Shown piece by piece: positions 33,726-42,800 of a DNA stretch of 60,361 bases (position 1 is its first letter; each line of letters starts with the position of its first letter). The position numbers and the translations under genes are program-made. This DNA comes from Pseudomonadales bacterium. Lineage in GTDB: Bacteria; Pseudomonadota; Gammaproteobacteria; Pseudomonadales; Azotimanducaceae. The notes beneath the pieces were generated by a model that saw only the letters and a list, made by a program, of their open reading frames with translations, did not search any database and was not told where the DNA came from. The stretch is taken from positions 1-60,361 of the forward strand of contig JANQFF010000233.1 of assembly GCA_028277965.1 (NCBI GenBank), given 5' to 3'.

Positions 33726-33754
33726 TTGCCAACACTGGTTGGCGAGTCTACATT
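33726..33754 (+). promoter_or_regulatory. Promoter with internal palindromic operator ahead of the 1590-residue protein
   Basis: TTGCCA (33726-33731), exactly 17 bases, then TACATT (33749-33754) resembles a sigma-70 promoter. Within it GCCAAC-ACTG-GTTGGC (33728-33743) is a perfect palindrome overlapping the -35 and spacer, where a repressor would block transcription. Assigned by eye. Confidence 0.45.
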
Positions 33755-33780
33755 GCTGATACAGGGAAGGGAGCAGGTAG

Positions 33781-33861
33781 ATGGAACACTGGAAATCTGC
33801 GGGTTATGGGGAGACTCGCATCGACCTATCTCACGATCTAGAGCCTTCATTCATCCGTTAG
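33781..33861 (+). CDS. 26-residue upstream ORF (possible leader peptide)
   Basis: ATG with a strong SD (GGGAGCAGGT) about 27 bases after the predicted -10, ending in TAG 13 bases before the GTG of the large membrane protein gene, in another frame. The product MEHWKSAGYGETRIDLSHDL... has no recognisable motif. Its position suggests a leader that couples or tunes translation of the next gene, but chance is possible. Confidence 0.35.
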   Translation: MEHWKSAGYGETRIDLSHDLEPSFIR

Positions 33862-33874
33862 CAGCCAGGTAGCG

Positions 33875-36800
33875 GTGAGCGCTGACACGGACAAGAAGGA
33901 CGCTTCTAAGCACACCGATGGGGCTGGCCAGCGGTTTGGCAGTGCCTTGCGGACGGTGCTCTTCTACCTGGTGCTTGTTGCCGTCCCTCTGGGCGTCTAC
34001 TTTTCGATTTACGTCGACACACGAGAGCAGCAGACTGAAGTTCGTAATTTTCGTGCGCTGGACGCTGCATCCCAGCGCTTAACCACGCTCATCACGAACA
34101 TGCACAAGGTGGCGGGTAACGTGCCCGTAGGTGTCCAGCCGGACGACTTGCAGAAGATTCTCGCGAGTTTTGCTGGTGGCATGGACCTCGATGAAAATGA
34201 CAAGAAGAGGTTGAATGCCGAGGCTGACACGTTAGTCAAAGAGCGGAATTCGCTCAATCGGCGGATTCAGGCTCTTACTGTGGATGTTGATAGTCGGGAG
34301 GGACTTTCAAAGCGTCTGAGTGATGACTTCGTCTCTCGCCTCACAGATGTCAGCCGTAACCGGCAGGTCAGGCTCGATGAACTCGAAAGCCTGCTGGTAG
34401 GTGATTGTTCGAGGGAAAAGTCGCACCGAACGCTAGCGAGTATAAAAAACATATCAGACGAGTACATGCGGGACTTTCGTGCGATCGCGTCATCCACGGA
34501 GTTTGGTCTTAGACCGCTTGCCCTGAGGGTCAGTGAGGATGCGTCGACGTCAGGTGTCCCAGAGCGTGATTACGTAAAGTCCTGCGCGGAGCTGATCCCA
34601 AGGTCCCTGGGTAATCAGCTCGCTTTGTTTGCAGATGATTGTGAAACGACCGGTCCCATCCGTCCGGGGAGCGAGGAACACATCCGACGGCGGCTGGTAA
34701 CCGGACCCGACGGTGTTGCGGTTGAGGCGCAGGACTGCCGGCCGTTTTCCACCCGTTCTCCGAACCTTGCACGTGCGTTACCGCCGGGGAGTGAGCAGAT
34801 TGTTGCCGTTCTGGATGACTACGGTGTTGGGGTTCGGGCGAGCCTCGAAGCCCTTGTGGGTAGCGTCGCGGTGAATGTGGCGCCACTGTTCGATCAGTAT
34901 GTCATTGCCGACAAGTCCGGGCGTGTGCTGTACGACGTTGAGGGAGACAGCTTCCGGTACCAGGCGATTGTGGGCGCGCCTAACGCACGCCGGGCGCGGC
35001 TTGATTTCGTCAACCATGTCGACATGCGTGAGCTGGTGGATCCGAAGACACGGCGTGAGCAGTCTTCGCTGGGCAGAAATCTGTCTGCGCTCGGCATCGA
35101 TGGCGGGGATGCCCAGGAGATGGAGCTCAATCGGTTTGGTATCCACTCACGGGTTGAAGACTTTTCCGTAGGTGGGATCAACTTCAAGGCGTTTGTTCAC
35201 CCGTTTGAGGTCACCGGCCTCGAACCGATGCGGGACGAACCCAAATCCGGGTCTGATGAGGCAGAACCGGACGACGCTCAGCCGATTCGGGGTGAGGCTC
35301 CCGCTGTTCTCTTCATGATAGGGATTGTCAACAGCGACACATTAACCAGCGAGTCGGTTAAGTTGCGTTTATCCATGGTGGCCAACGCGCTTCTTGCCAT
35401 AGGTGTCGTGTTCTCGTGCCTGCCTTTGTTGTGGCTATGGACCGGTGGAGACCGGCTGGTGCTGATGTTCAGGCACGTCCTCGTGTTCATCGCGACGGGA
35501 CTGACTGCAAGCGTTCTGCTCACTCTGTTTGTTCTGCATCTGGGCACAAGCACGGCTGATGACGTGAGTCTCGACCGTGCGCTGGAAGAGTCGGGTAAAC
35601 GTATTTCGAGTGCGTTTTCCGCGGAACTTGAAAATACGGTCGGAAGGCTTGCGCTGCTGACGAGCAGAATGGTCGAAGCGGGTGAGTCCGCATCCCGCAA
35701 AATGAGGATTATGGATGCCGAAATCGAATCAAACCCGGAGACGGACATAGAGGACGACCCGCTTAACAAGGAAATCCGGCGGAACTACTTCTGTCGACCG
35801 GACGTGGGGGCGGGGGACGAATTCAACGAGGTCAGCCGCGTGTCCCAGGGACGCTACCCGGGGTACGACCTGGCATTTGTAATGGATAAAAACGGCCTGA
35901 TGTGGCAGTGCATGTCACATCGCACGTTTGATACGCGTCCGCTCGCTCTCGAGTTTCGAAAGTACTTCACCCGTCCGCGCGACAACCAGCTCTGGCAGAC
36001 AGGGTTGGATATACCAGGCGTCTTCATGGACCGTGTGACCTCGATTCTGGATGGCACGACAGAGACGGTCATTTCAGCCCGGCCTGATGATCTCTGCGAC
36101 CACCTGCCCACGCAAGACAGGTCGGCTGCCTGCGATGACCCGACGCTGGATTTACCGTCTGCGGCGACAATTGGGCGGGTGCATTCGCTGGAGATGAACC
36201 TGTTGCTGCCGCACACACGCTTTGCAGTAGTCAGCAACGATACCGGGCGTACACTCTTTCACTCCGTCAGCAGCCGGGTTCTGGCGACCAATTTCGTTCG
36301 AGAGACAGATGTCGACGGCAGCCTGCTTGCGCTGATGGACTCAGCAACGGAAGGATTTGTCGACCTCAACTATCACGGTGTGTCGGTACGTGCATTCGTC
36401 CAACCGCTAGCCGAAGGGATACCGTGGACGCTCATTACGTACAGGGATCACGAGTTGGCAGATACGCTGGCGATACTCACGGTATCGATGTCCGCTGGCT
36501 ATATGTTTGGCACCTTGTTTCCGATCGTGCTGGTTCTTGTCGCTGTTACCTTTGTTTACAGGCGCTCGACGACGAGGACGTGGCGTTGGCGGGAGATTCT
36601 TCTTTCACCCAAACTCATCTTGGATCTCAAGAACGCTCTTCTTGTGTTAGCCGGGATAGCAGTGGTTGTGATTCTTTTATGCGGACTGGTCTCCCCGGAT
36701 TGGGCAGGGGCGGCCGGTCTGACAACCATGTTGGCTGCGTTGATTGCGACAGTTCTACTCGTGCGCCGGCACCATAAGAGGCGCTCGGAAAACCCGGAAG

Positions 36801-38647
36801 TGGCAACCGATGACCGCGCCTCCAGTGAGCGTCACCCGGTGGTTGTGGTCTTCCTCATGGTGCTCGTGACCATCGGTATCCTCCCCACAGCGGGCTGGTA
36901 CGTGCACTTTCGGTCGGAGCTTGGGGCGGGCGTAGCCGATTATCTGAGAGACACCGTGCGCAATGAGGTTGAGGCGAGGTGTGATCAACAGACCGCGTTT
37001 GCTCGTCGCTACAAGGAAGACTCGGTATTCGATAAAGCTGCGCGAGGGCTTGCGGGCCATGGCTGGATGCTCCGTGATATCGGTTCCGCGAAGCTGGAGT
37101 CTGTCTGTGACGATGGTGCGGACGGACGACCGAACGCCCGGAGTTTGAATCTTTCAATGCAGATCGATCAGCGTGATGCACCAACCTGGAGCAGTGAATC
37201 GCTGCGCATGATCAGCACCTTTTCCGAAACGGGCAGTGACCTGGCTGCGCGCAGCGTTCGTAATACGGTCGAAAGCGACATGGATTCACTTCCGGAATTG
37301 ATAGATGTGCTGCTGGGCGATCAAAAACAGGTGACAAGCGCAGGTCTGCGCGCCAGTGATATGCCGGGGCTCTTGTTTGCTCTGACACTCGGCGTCGTGC
37401 TCCTCTGGACCATTGTGTCGTCGATTGCCGATAAGGTGCTGGGGATGCGTTTACAGATTGGCCTCCTGCCACCCGCCAGGCTGGACGATCCCCCCGACAG
37501 CTGGAATCCGCCGGGGGTGATCCGGGCGTGTGTTGTGCATCGTTCCGAACGGGTCTGGCAACCGTTCCTCGCCTCGATGATGGACAGAAACAAATGGGTC
37601 GTGCGCAGGGCTGTCTGGAACGGCGAGAAGGTCGATTGGGTGGAACTCAAGCGCGACGGGCTGCGCTACGTACCGCCACCAAAAGATCGGGGAGGTGAGC
37701 AGAACGACAACGCTGAAGAGGTCGATGAGGATCGTGTGCTCTATGTAGTTGCTGGTCTGGAACGTTTTGTCGTCGACAACGAAGCGGGTGATGCGCTTCT
37801 GGCGGAACTCGAAAAACGTGTGCGCAGCCGTTCGGGTGTGCTCATCTGGTCTCGTGTGATGCCCTCCAACTGGCTTGCAAACCTGTCAGACCAGGTATCG
37901 GGTGATCTCGCCAACGTCACGCACGAGTTTGCCCGCACGGTGCGCTGGGGGGAGGTGCTGGGACCATTTGATGTGCGCAGGCTGGTTGATCAGAGAGAGG
38001 ATGTGGAAACGCGCTTCAACAGGGAGTTGAAGGGTCTCAACGAGGCTGACATGACGCCCGGTGTTCGAAGCGCGCGCGAGGCGATGCTCAGGGAAGCCAA
38101 AGCCAATCCTGAGTTGCTGAAGTTTGCAGCATCGGTGGTGCGTCGACTGCATGATGAAAAGAACTCGGGCGCCAACCTCAACCAGGTAGCTCGGCAACGG
38201 TTTGGAGCGGGGGCCGCCAGCCACTTCCACGCGCTCTGGTCCACGTCCAGCCGGGAGGAGCGGTTGCAGCTCCTCGCGATGGCCCGCGGCGGGTTGGGGA
38301 ATCCAACACAGACAGCGCCGCTCACGAGCCTGGCAAACCGGGGGCTGATCGCAACGGATGGAATCCTGCGCCTGCGCAGCGCGGCGTTTGGACAGTTTAT
38401 CGTCACACAACTTGATCACGATTCCCTGCTGCATTGGTGCCAGCAGGGCAGCGGGAACATATGGAAGTCGATCTGGCCGCCGTTCATGCTGCTGGTGGTG
38501 CTCGCCGTTGCATTCTTTGTCAGTTCCACGCCCGAAGCGCTGGCGCCCCTTGCAGCAATACTTGCCGCCGGTCTGGGCGCCATACCGGTGATCAGTTCGT
38601 TGATGACAGGTGTGCAGAGACTACGGCCGTCAATGGGGGATGATTAG
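33875..38647 (+). CDS. 1590-residue multi-pass membrane protein with sensor-like external regions and a STAND-like cytoplasmic end
   Basis: No family recognised. A first membrane helix (27-47) is followed by a large external region (about 50-490), a helix pair (about 498 and 534), a second external region (560-865) whose end resembles a Cache sensor (IPWTLITYRDHEL), three helices (868-1005), a third external region (to about 1160) and a helix (about 1165). The cytoplasmic part (about 1200-1525) has a Walker-B/sensor-like VLYVVAGLERFV ... VLIWSRVMP and a winged-helix-like segment (LTSLANRGLIATDGILRLRS), but I find no P-loop. Two helices close the protein. GTG start. A DUF2235 gene follows by 30 bases, so the pair likely works together. 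Confidence 0.75.
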   Translation: MSADTDKKDASKHTDGAGQRFGSALRTVLFYLVLVAVPLGVYFSIYVDTREQQTEVRNFRALDAASQRLTTLITNMHKVAGNVPVGVQPDDLQKILASFAGGMDLDENDKKRLNAEADTLVKERNSLNRRIQALTVDVDSREGLSKRLSDDFVSRLTDVSRNRQVRLDELESLLVGDCSREKSHRTLASIKNISDEYMRDFRAIASSTEFGLRPLALRVSEDASTSGVPERDYVKSCAELIPRSLGNQLALFADDCETTGPIRPGSEEHIRRRLVTGPDGVAVEAQDCRPFSTRSPNLARALPPGSEQIVAVLDDYGVGVRASLEALVGSVAVNVAPLFDQYVIADKSGRVLYDVEGDSFRYQAIVGAPNARRARLDFVNHVDMRELVDPKTRREQSSLGRNLSALGIDGGDAQEMELNRFGIHSRVEDFSVGGINFKAFVHPFEVTGLEPMRDEPKSGSDEAEPDDAQPIRGEAPAVLFMIGIVNSDTLTSESVKLRLSMVANALLAIGVVFSCLPLLWLWTGGDRLVLMFRHVLVFIATGLTASVLLTLFVLHLGTSTADDVSLDRALEESGKRISSAFSAELENTVGRLALLTSRMVEAGESASRKMRIMDAEIESNPETDIEDDPLNKEIRRNYFCRPDVGAGDEFNEVSRVSQGRYPGYDLAFVMDKNGLMWQCMSHRTFDTRPLALEFRKYFTRPRDNQLWQTGLDIPGVFMDRVTSILDGTTETVISARPDDLCDHLPTQDRSAACDDPTLDLPSAATIGRVHSLEMNLLLPHTRFAVVSNDTGRTLFHSVSSRVLATNFVRETDVDGSLLALMDSATEGFVDLNYHGVSVRAFVQPLAEGIPWTLITYRDHELADTLAILTVSMSAGYMFGTLFPIVLVLVAVTFVYRRSTTRTWRWREILLSPKLILDLKNALLVLAGIAVVVILLCGLVSPDWAGAAGLTTMLAALIATVLLVRRHHKRRSENPEVATDDRASSERHPVVVVFLMVLVTIGILPTAGWYVHFRSELGAGVADYLRDTVRNEVEARCDQQTAFARRYKEDSVFDKAARGLAGHGWMLRDIGSAKLESVCDDGADGRPNARSLNLSMQIDQRDAPTWSSESLRMISTFSETGSDLAARSVRNTVESDMDSLPELIDVLLGDQKQVTSAGLRASDMPGLLFALTLGVVLLWTIVSSIADKVLGMRLQIGLLPPARLDDPPDSWNPPGVIRACVVHRSERVWQPFLASMMDRNKWVVRRAVWNGEKVDWVELKRDGLRYVPPPKDRGGEQNDNAEEVDEDRVLYVVAGLERFVVDNEAGDALLAELEKRVRSRSGVLIWSRVMPSNWLANLSDQVSGDLANVTHEFARTVRWGEVLGPFDVRRLVDQREDVETRFNRELKGLNEADMTPGVRSAREAMLREAKANPELLKFAASVVRRLHDEKNSGANLNQVARQRFGAGAASHFHALWSTSSREERLQLLAMARGGLGNPTQTAPLTSLANRGLIATDGILRLRSAAFGQFIVTQLDHDSLLHWCQQGSGNIWKSIWPPFMLLVVLAVAFFVSSTPEALAPLAAILAAGLGAIPVISSLMTGVQRLRPSMGDD

Positions 38648-38677
38648 AAGAGAATCTGAGACACAGGGGAGGTGTAT

Positions 38678-40585
38678 ATGAGCAACGCGGTCAAAAACAT
38701 CGTGCTTTGTTCCGACGGCACGGGTAACAGCGGCGGGAAGGGAAACGAAACCAACGTCTGGCGAACCTACAACGCGATTGACCTGCGGATGGAGGAGCCT
38801 GAACAGGTAGCCTATTACGACGACGGAGTTGGGGCTCAGGACTTCAAATACTTAAAAGCCCTGTCAGGCGCGGCTGGTCTCGGTTTCAGCCGGAATGTCC
38901 GCCAGATGTACAGATTTCTCGTGCGGGCCTACGATCCTGATCCAGCGGTCCAAAACAAGATCTATCTTTTCGGGTTCAGTCGAGGTGCGTATACGGTCAG
39001 GGCATTTGCAGCATTCATTGCAAAGTGCGGGGTGATCTCGAGCGCAGACTGTCCGAACGATAAAGACCTGGATCAGGCTATCAAGGAACTGGTTAAGGCG
39101 TATCACACAGCAGCTCGAGAAGGCACTGCACTTCAAACTGACATTAACCTCCAGTCGATAGACGATATTCACTTTGTCGGTGTTTGGGATACCGTTTCCG
39201 CGGTGGGTGCTCCGTTTGGATTTGGGTTCGACTGGCTGATCCAGCGGCTGTTCAAGTTCTACTTCTCGGATCTGAAACTCAATGACAAGGTTACCTACGC
39301 ACGACAGGCATTGGCTTTGGATGATGAGCGTAAGAGCTTTCACCCGCTTGTCTGGGATGAAAGCGAGGAGAACAACGTAGAAGGCCGCTTGCCCCGTATC
39401 AAACAGGTCTGGTTCGCAGGTGTGCACTCCAACGTTGGCGGGGGCTACCCGAAACAGGGGATGTCCTACGAGGCCCTGGATTGGATGCTCGACGAGCTGG
39501 GAGCCTGTGGTAATGAGTCGGGTCAGACACTCTGGCTGGAAGCTGGATTTGCAAGCGACATGAACCGCCAGGCTGATGTTTTCGACAAACTCTACGACTC
39601 ACGCTCGGGAGTGGCTGCGTACTATCGGCCGAAAGTCCGGAACATAGGCCAGTTCTGCCTCGATAGCGGTGTTGATGAAGTAAAGGTCCACAGCTCCGCG
39701 TTTCGGCGTATTGAGCAGAAAGGGCGCCAATACGACCCGGTTGGTCTGCCAACTGATCTCCAGATGATTGCGGTGCCAAACAGTTCCGGTGTCTGTGATC
39801 GTGCAAACGTAAAGGACAATCAGAAGAAGCGGGCAGAAGCCGCCGGGTCACTGACGGGATTGATACGATCGCGGGAAAGCGCTCATCTCTCTCTTGTTTT
39901 CATGACGTTGATGCTGGTGATGCTAGTGCTCGACGAGATTGTCGAAAACGGGTTTGCACTCCTGACGAGCCTGACCGCGTTGTTTGTTGGTCTCTACGTC
40001 ACTGAAGCGGCTGCTCAAAAGGTCACGAGCCGTCGTTGGTTTGTATATCTGTTCGGTTTTGCCTTGACCGGGTCTGCGGTCTGGCTTCTGTGGTCCCGTA
40101 TGTGGCCCGATCAGATCTTCTTTGCACAGGAATGGTATGTGATTCCCGGGCTCATGATTGTGATTGCCGGGCGCATAGGCTGGCGGCAATGGAAAAACAA
40201 GCAGGCTTGTTTTGCGAACGACCCGGATCTCAAACCGGACGAGGGTGACCCTTATCCCCGTTACCGGCGATGGGAGTCTGTTGTGATATCGCTGGTGGTC
40301 ATCAGCCTCACAGTGGGTCTGTACTACGACATCAAAACCATGGGTGACCCAGGGACACCTTTTGGATCTGCGGTCGAGAAAGCTCTGAAAATGATGCTGG
40401 ATATGGTTTCGGGTGCGCTACCCGAAGGGCTCGTCAATAACCTCGGAGGGGTACTGCAAACGTACCCTGTCTGGTGCCTTGCGTTTCTACTGGGTGCCGC
40501 CGCTGCGTTTGCGCTTATGAGATACACCCGGCGAAAGATCAGGCAGACACTTGAATCCAGCTGGAATGTCGTTCGGGAGGACTAG
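38678..40585 (+). CDS. DUF2235 lipase-like domain protein with C-terminal membrane helices
   Basis: 635 residues. The N-terminal 380 residues are a DUF2235 alpha/beta-hydrolase: VLCSDGTGNS at the start, nucleophile FGFSRGAYT, VGVWDTVSAVG and WFAGVHSNVGGGYP (acid and His regions). This domain includes the T6SS phospholipase effectors of the Tle1 family. Residues about 400-620 hold five or six membrane helices, unlike Tle1. The start at 38678 is supported by GGGGAGG eight bases upstream. It follows the 1590-residue membrane protein closely on the same strand; a lipid-acting effector under a sensor is a reasonable inference, not shown. Confidence 0.85.
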   Translation: MSNAVKNIVLCSDGTGNSGGKGNETNVWRTYNAIDLRMEEPEQVAYYDDGVGAQDFKYLKALSGAAGLGFSRNVRQMYRFLVRAYDPDPAVQNKIYLFGFSRGAYTVRAFAAFIAKCGVISSADCPNDKDLDQAIKELVKAYHTAAREGTALQTDINLQSIDDIHFVGVWDTVSAVGAPFGFGFDWLIQRLFKFYFSDLKLNDKVTYARQALALDDERKSFHPLVWDESEENNVEGRLPRIKQVWFAGVHSNVGGGYPKQGMSYEALDWMLDELGACGNESGQTLWLEAGFASDMNRQADVFDKLYDSRSGVAAYYRPKVRNIGQFCLDSGVDEVKVHSSAFRRIEQKGRQYDPVGLPTDLQMIAVPNSSGVCDRANVKDNQKKRAEAAGSLTGLIRSRESAHLSLVFMTLMLVMLVLDEIVENGFALLTSLTALFVGLYVTEAAAQKVTSRRWFVYLFGFALTGSAVWLLWSRMWPDQIFFAQEWYVIPGLMIVIAGRIGWRQWKNKQACFANDPDLKPDEGDPYPRYRRWESVVISLVVISLTVGLYYDIKTMGDPGTPFGSAVEKALKMMLDMVSGALPEGLVNNLGGVLQTYPVWCLAFLLGAAAAFALMRYTRRKIRQTLESSWNVVRED

Positions 40586-40604
40586 GACATCTGCCAGATG
40601 TTAG

Positions 40605-41390
40605 CTACATAGCCTGTGGCGCAAACCTGAACGGTTTGTCCCACTCAAAAGGTGCGTCGATCAACACACCACCTTCACGGGCATCGACGACGAGGTCGAG
40701 GGCTAACTTGAGAATTCCAGCCTGCATGTCTGTATCCCCGGGTCTGCCGAACGCATTCCCCATCGGGTGATTCACGAAAAGTGTGCGCGGCGGTAGTACC
40801 TGGTGGATGAGATCACGACCGGTGGCAATGCAGACGGTTGGTATTCCTGTTTCTTCGACAACCCGGCAGACCAGACCCACGGTCTGGTGGTCGAGGGGTC
40901 AGGCAGGCACCGCGATCAGGAGGTCCACCTCGTCTTTTTTGAGTTCCGCTGCATAAGCGGGTGCTGATTCTTCGATGACTTTGGTGCGGTTGTATATGCG
41001 GCCCATAAACCCGCTCCAGAAGCGGGGCGCGAGCGCGCCCAGTTCCCCGGCTTCGACGAGTTCTCTCAACCGGTCGATGGGAAACTGACAGTTCAGATCC
41101 TCATCGGCGTCGCGGTGGTCGTAGTATGCATCGTGGATCTGAAAGTCAGCACTGTCCGCATCGTTCGGGATCGCATCGAGACGATGATCGTTCCTCGACA
41201 TGGGGTCCCACGCGGGTGCCGTACACTGGGAAATTCCGCCGGAGGTCAACATGGTGACCGTGCACTCGCTCAATGGTTTGGTGAGTGGGGTAAAAGGTGC
41301 TTCGGTGTTGATGGTCCACTTATAAGGCGGGTGACCCATTGAGCCATAGTGGGCATTGAGTTCATCGACGTATTTGATGGGTGTGCTCAC
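40605..41390 (-). CDS. GrdB-like (glycine/sarcosine/betaine/proline reductase B family) selenoprotein with in-frame UGA
   Basis: Read through one TGA (40899-40901, codon 164) the gene gives 261 residues of the GrdB-like family: YGSMGHPPYKW and TMLTSGGISQ near the N-terminus, then LLIAVPA-U-PLDHQTVGLVCR, then EETGIPTV and PPRTLFVNHPMG. Homologues have Sec or Cys in a [U/C]-P-V-C-HQTVG context at this site, so TGA sits where a catalytic Sec belongs; the partner Cys is Asp here. A perfect stem-loop follows the TGA (separate entry). GTG start with AAGGAGA. It is the last gene of an operon after a class 3 lipase (13-base gap). A nonsense mutation is the alternative but would have to hit exactly this codon. 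Confidence 0.8.
40870..40901 (-). promoter_or_regulatory. Candidate bacterial SECIS element after the UGA codon
   Basis: On the minus strand the TGA (40901-40899) is followed after ten bases by ACCAGACC (40888-40881), loop GTG (40880-40878) and GGTCTGGT (40877-40870), an exact eight-pair stem. The apical loop begins 19 bases after the UGA, about the spacing known for E. coli fdhF, and contains G residues as SelB-binding loops do. Inferred from geometry. Confidence 0.6.
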
Positions 41391-41403
41391 ATTTGTCTCC
41401 TTG

Positions 41404-42243
41404 TCAGGGATTATTCAGTTGGTTTTGCAGGGCGGGTATGTAGCCTTCGGGGGTGTTCAGGCGGTGAACGCTCGCGATCTTTATGCGTCGTCGGATTCTC
41501 GAAAACCAGTCCCCTATCTCATGTTTGAATTTGGCCCAGAGGCCTGCATCTTCCGAGACGGTGCCGTCTTTTTTCAGGAGTTTGCGTGATCCTGCGTGAC
41601 TGAACCATGGCTCGGGTGGCAGATGGGGAACAATATCGCCTTCATTAACGACGCGCCAACTCTGTATCGTCAGATCCTCTGTCAGGGTGTTCATCGCCTT
41701 TTCGTACTTCTTGTCACCCACACGGGGGGCGGCATATGTGTAAACCCCCGCGAGGGGGAGGCCTCGTTCGAGGAGCATCGCGGCGAAAAGAGATGCCAGT
41801 GCGCCACCGAGACTGTGCCCCGTGACCCAGATCTTCTGATTTGCGCGTTCGTACTGCTTGAGGGCGTAGGTGAGTTGCATGATCACAGGGAATAGCGCGT
41901 CCTGAAATCCCTCATGTACTTTCGTGTTACCGAACGGACCGGGGTCTGTCATGAACTGTATGTTGCTCAACCAGTCCTCGATGATGGGTTCGCTGCCGCG
42001 AAAGGAAACGATCATGCGGTTCTGGTTGGCACCGATGTATCCCTGCGTATTGACGTCGCCACCTCGTTTGGCTTCGAAAAACTGGTTGTTGTTAAACCCC
42101 CACAGGTTCAGAACTTCGGCGGTTGTTGCCGCGTTTTTGTACGACAGGTGGCTGGCGATCGCGAAAGCCAGGGCATCCTTTTTGTTGTATCCGTTAACGT
42201 CGTAGGTGGCATCGAACTCCTGAAAGACCTTCTGAACAGGCAT
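41404..42243 (-). CDS. Lipase, class 3
   Basis: 279 residues without a signal peptide. Class 3 (fungal-type) lipase fold: MIVSFRGSE for the oxyanion strand, nucleophile elbow VTGHSLGGALASLFAAML, acid in NEGDIVPHLPP and a C-terminal His in ASVHRLNTPEGY. Acts on triacylglycerol or phospholipid esters; the substrate is unknown. SD AAGGAGGAAG precedes the ATG. It lies between a Tat-exported monooxygenase-like gene and the GrdB-like selenoprotein gene on the same strand, with short gaps (26 and 13 bases). Confidence 0.9.
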   Translation of the reverse strand: MPVQKVFQEFDATYDVNGYNKKDALAFAIASHLSYKNAATTAEVLNLWGFNNNQFFEAKRGGDVNTQGYIGANQNRMIVSFRGSEPIIEDWLSNIQFMTDPGPFGNTKVHEGFQDALFPVIMQLTYALKQYERANQKIWVTGHSLGGALASLFAAMLLERGLPLAGVYTYAAPRVGDKKYEKAMNTLTEDLTIQSWRVVNEGDIVPHLPPEPWFSHAGSRKLLKKDGTVSEDAGLWAKFKHEIGDWFSRIRRRIKIASVHRLNTPEGYIPALQNQLNNP

Positions 42244-42269
42244 GTCTTCCTCCTTGAATGGTCTCGGTC

Positions 42270-42695
42270 CTACCGATGATATCCAGCGAGATGCTCATAC
42301 GGCACAATCTTGAGTGGCGCTGTAAAGAACCCTCCGGCACCGGCGGCTTCGCCAAACTTCGCCATGTGAGGCGCTTGTCCGTGGGCGTCTGCGGCGGCCT
42401 GGTTCGCATATATCTCGAAGAACATGATCTCGTTGCGATCCTGGACCCCGCGGTTACAGATGTAAGCGAGCACCCCCGGCTCGTTGGCTTCGACATCCGC
42501 GACAAGCTGTTGAAGACCAGCGATCGCTTCGTTCGCTTTGTTAGGATCAAGCGTCAGGGTTGCCGTGACGGTGATCCACTCTGACGTGTCTGCAGCAGCG
42601 AGTTCGGGGCGGATAAAACCAAGCCCTCCGACGGCAGCGACCCCAAGTGCTGCGGTTTTCATGAATGTTCGTCGGTCTTGTGTGGTGTCTGACAT
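42270..42695 (-). CDS. Tat-exported antibiotic-biosynthesis-monooxygenase (ABM) domain protein
   Basis: 141 residues. Twin-arginine signal with RRTFMK followed by the hydrophobic stretch TAALGVAAVGGLGFIRPELA. The mature part is one ferredoxin-like ABM/quinol monooxygenase domain (WITVTATLTLDPNK; FFEIYANQAAADAHGQ). Related proteins oxidise quinols or aldehydes without a cofactor. First gene of the lipase/selenoprotein operon; it is divergent from the haem/propeller protein gene. Confidence 0.87.
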   Translation of the reverse strand: MSDTTQDRRTFMKTAALGVAAVGGLGFIRPELAAADTSEWITVTATLTLDPNKANEAIAGLQQLVADVEANEPGVLAYICNRGVQDRNEIMFFEIYANQAAADAHGQAPHMAKFGEAAGAGGFFTAPLKIVPYEHLAGYHR

Positions 42696-42800
42696 GGATC
42701 CCCCTTAAGTGACATTCCAATATGCGTGAGGTGGATACATTTGACAACGGCCCCGCCAATCAACCTATGCTGTGTGTTCCTGGTGGGAAAGGAGAGTGCG

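Noticed and set aside
33689-33850. Minus-strand ORF reading 33850 to 33215 over the alpha/beta hydrolase gene
   Set aside because: Antisense to a gene with a complete hydrolase signature; no supporting start signal.
40899-41390. 163-residue truncated GrdB-like protein ending at the TGA, with a separate downstream ORF
   Set aside because: The downstream frame continues the family sequence without a gap, so one gene read through UGA explains the data better than a broken gene.
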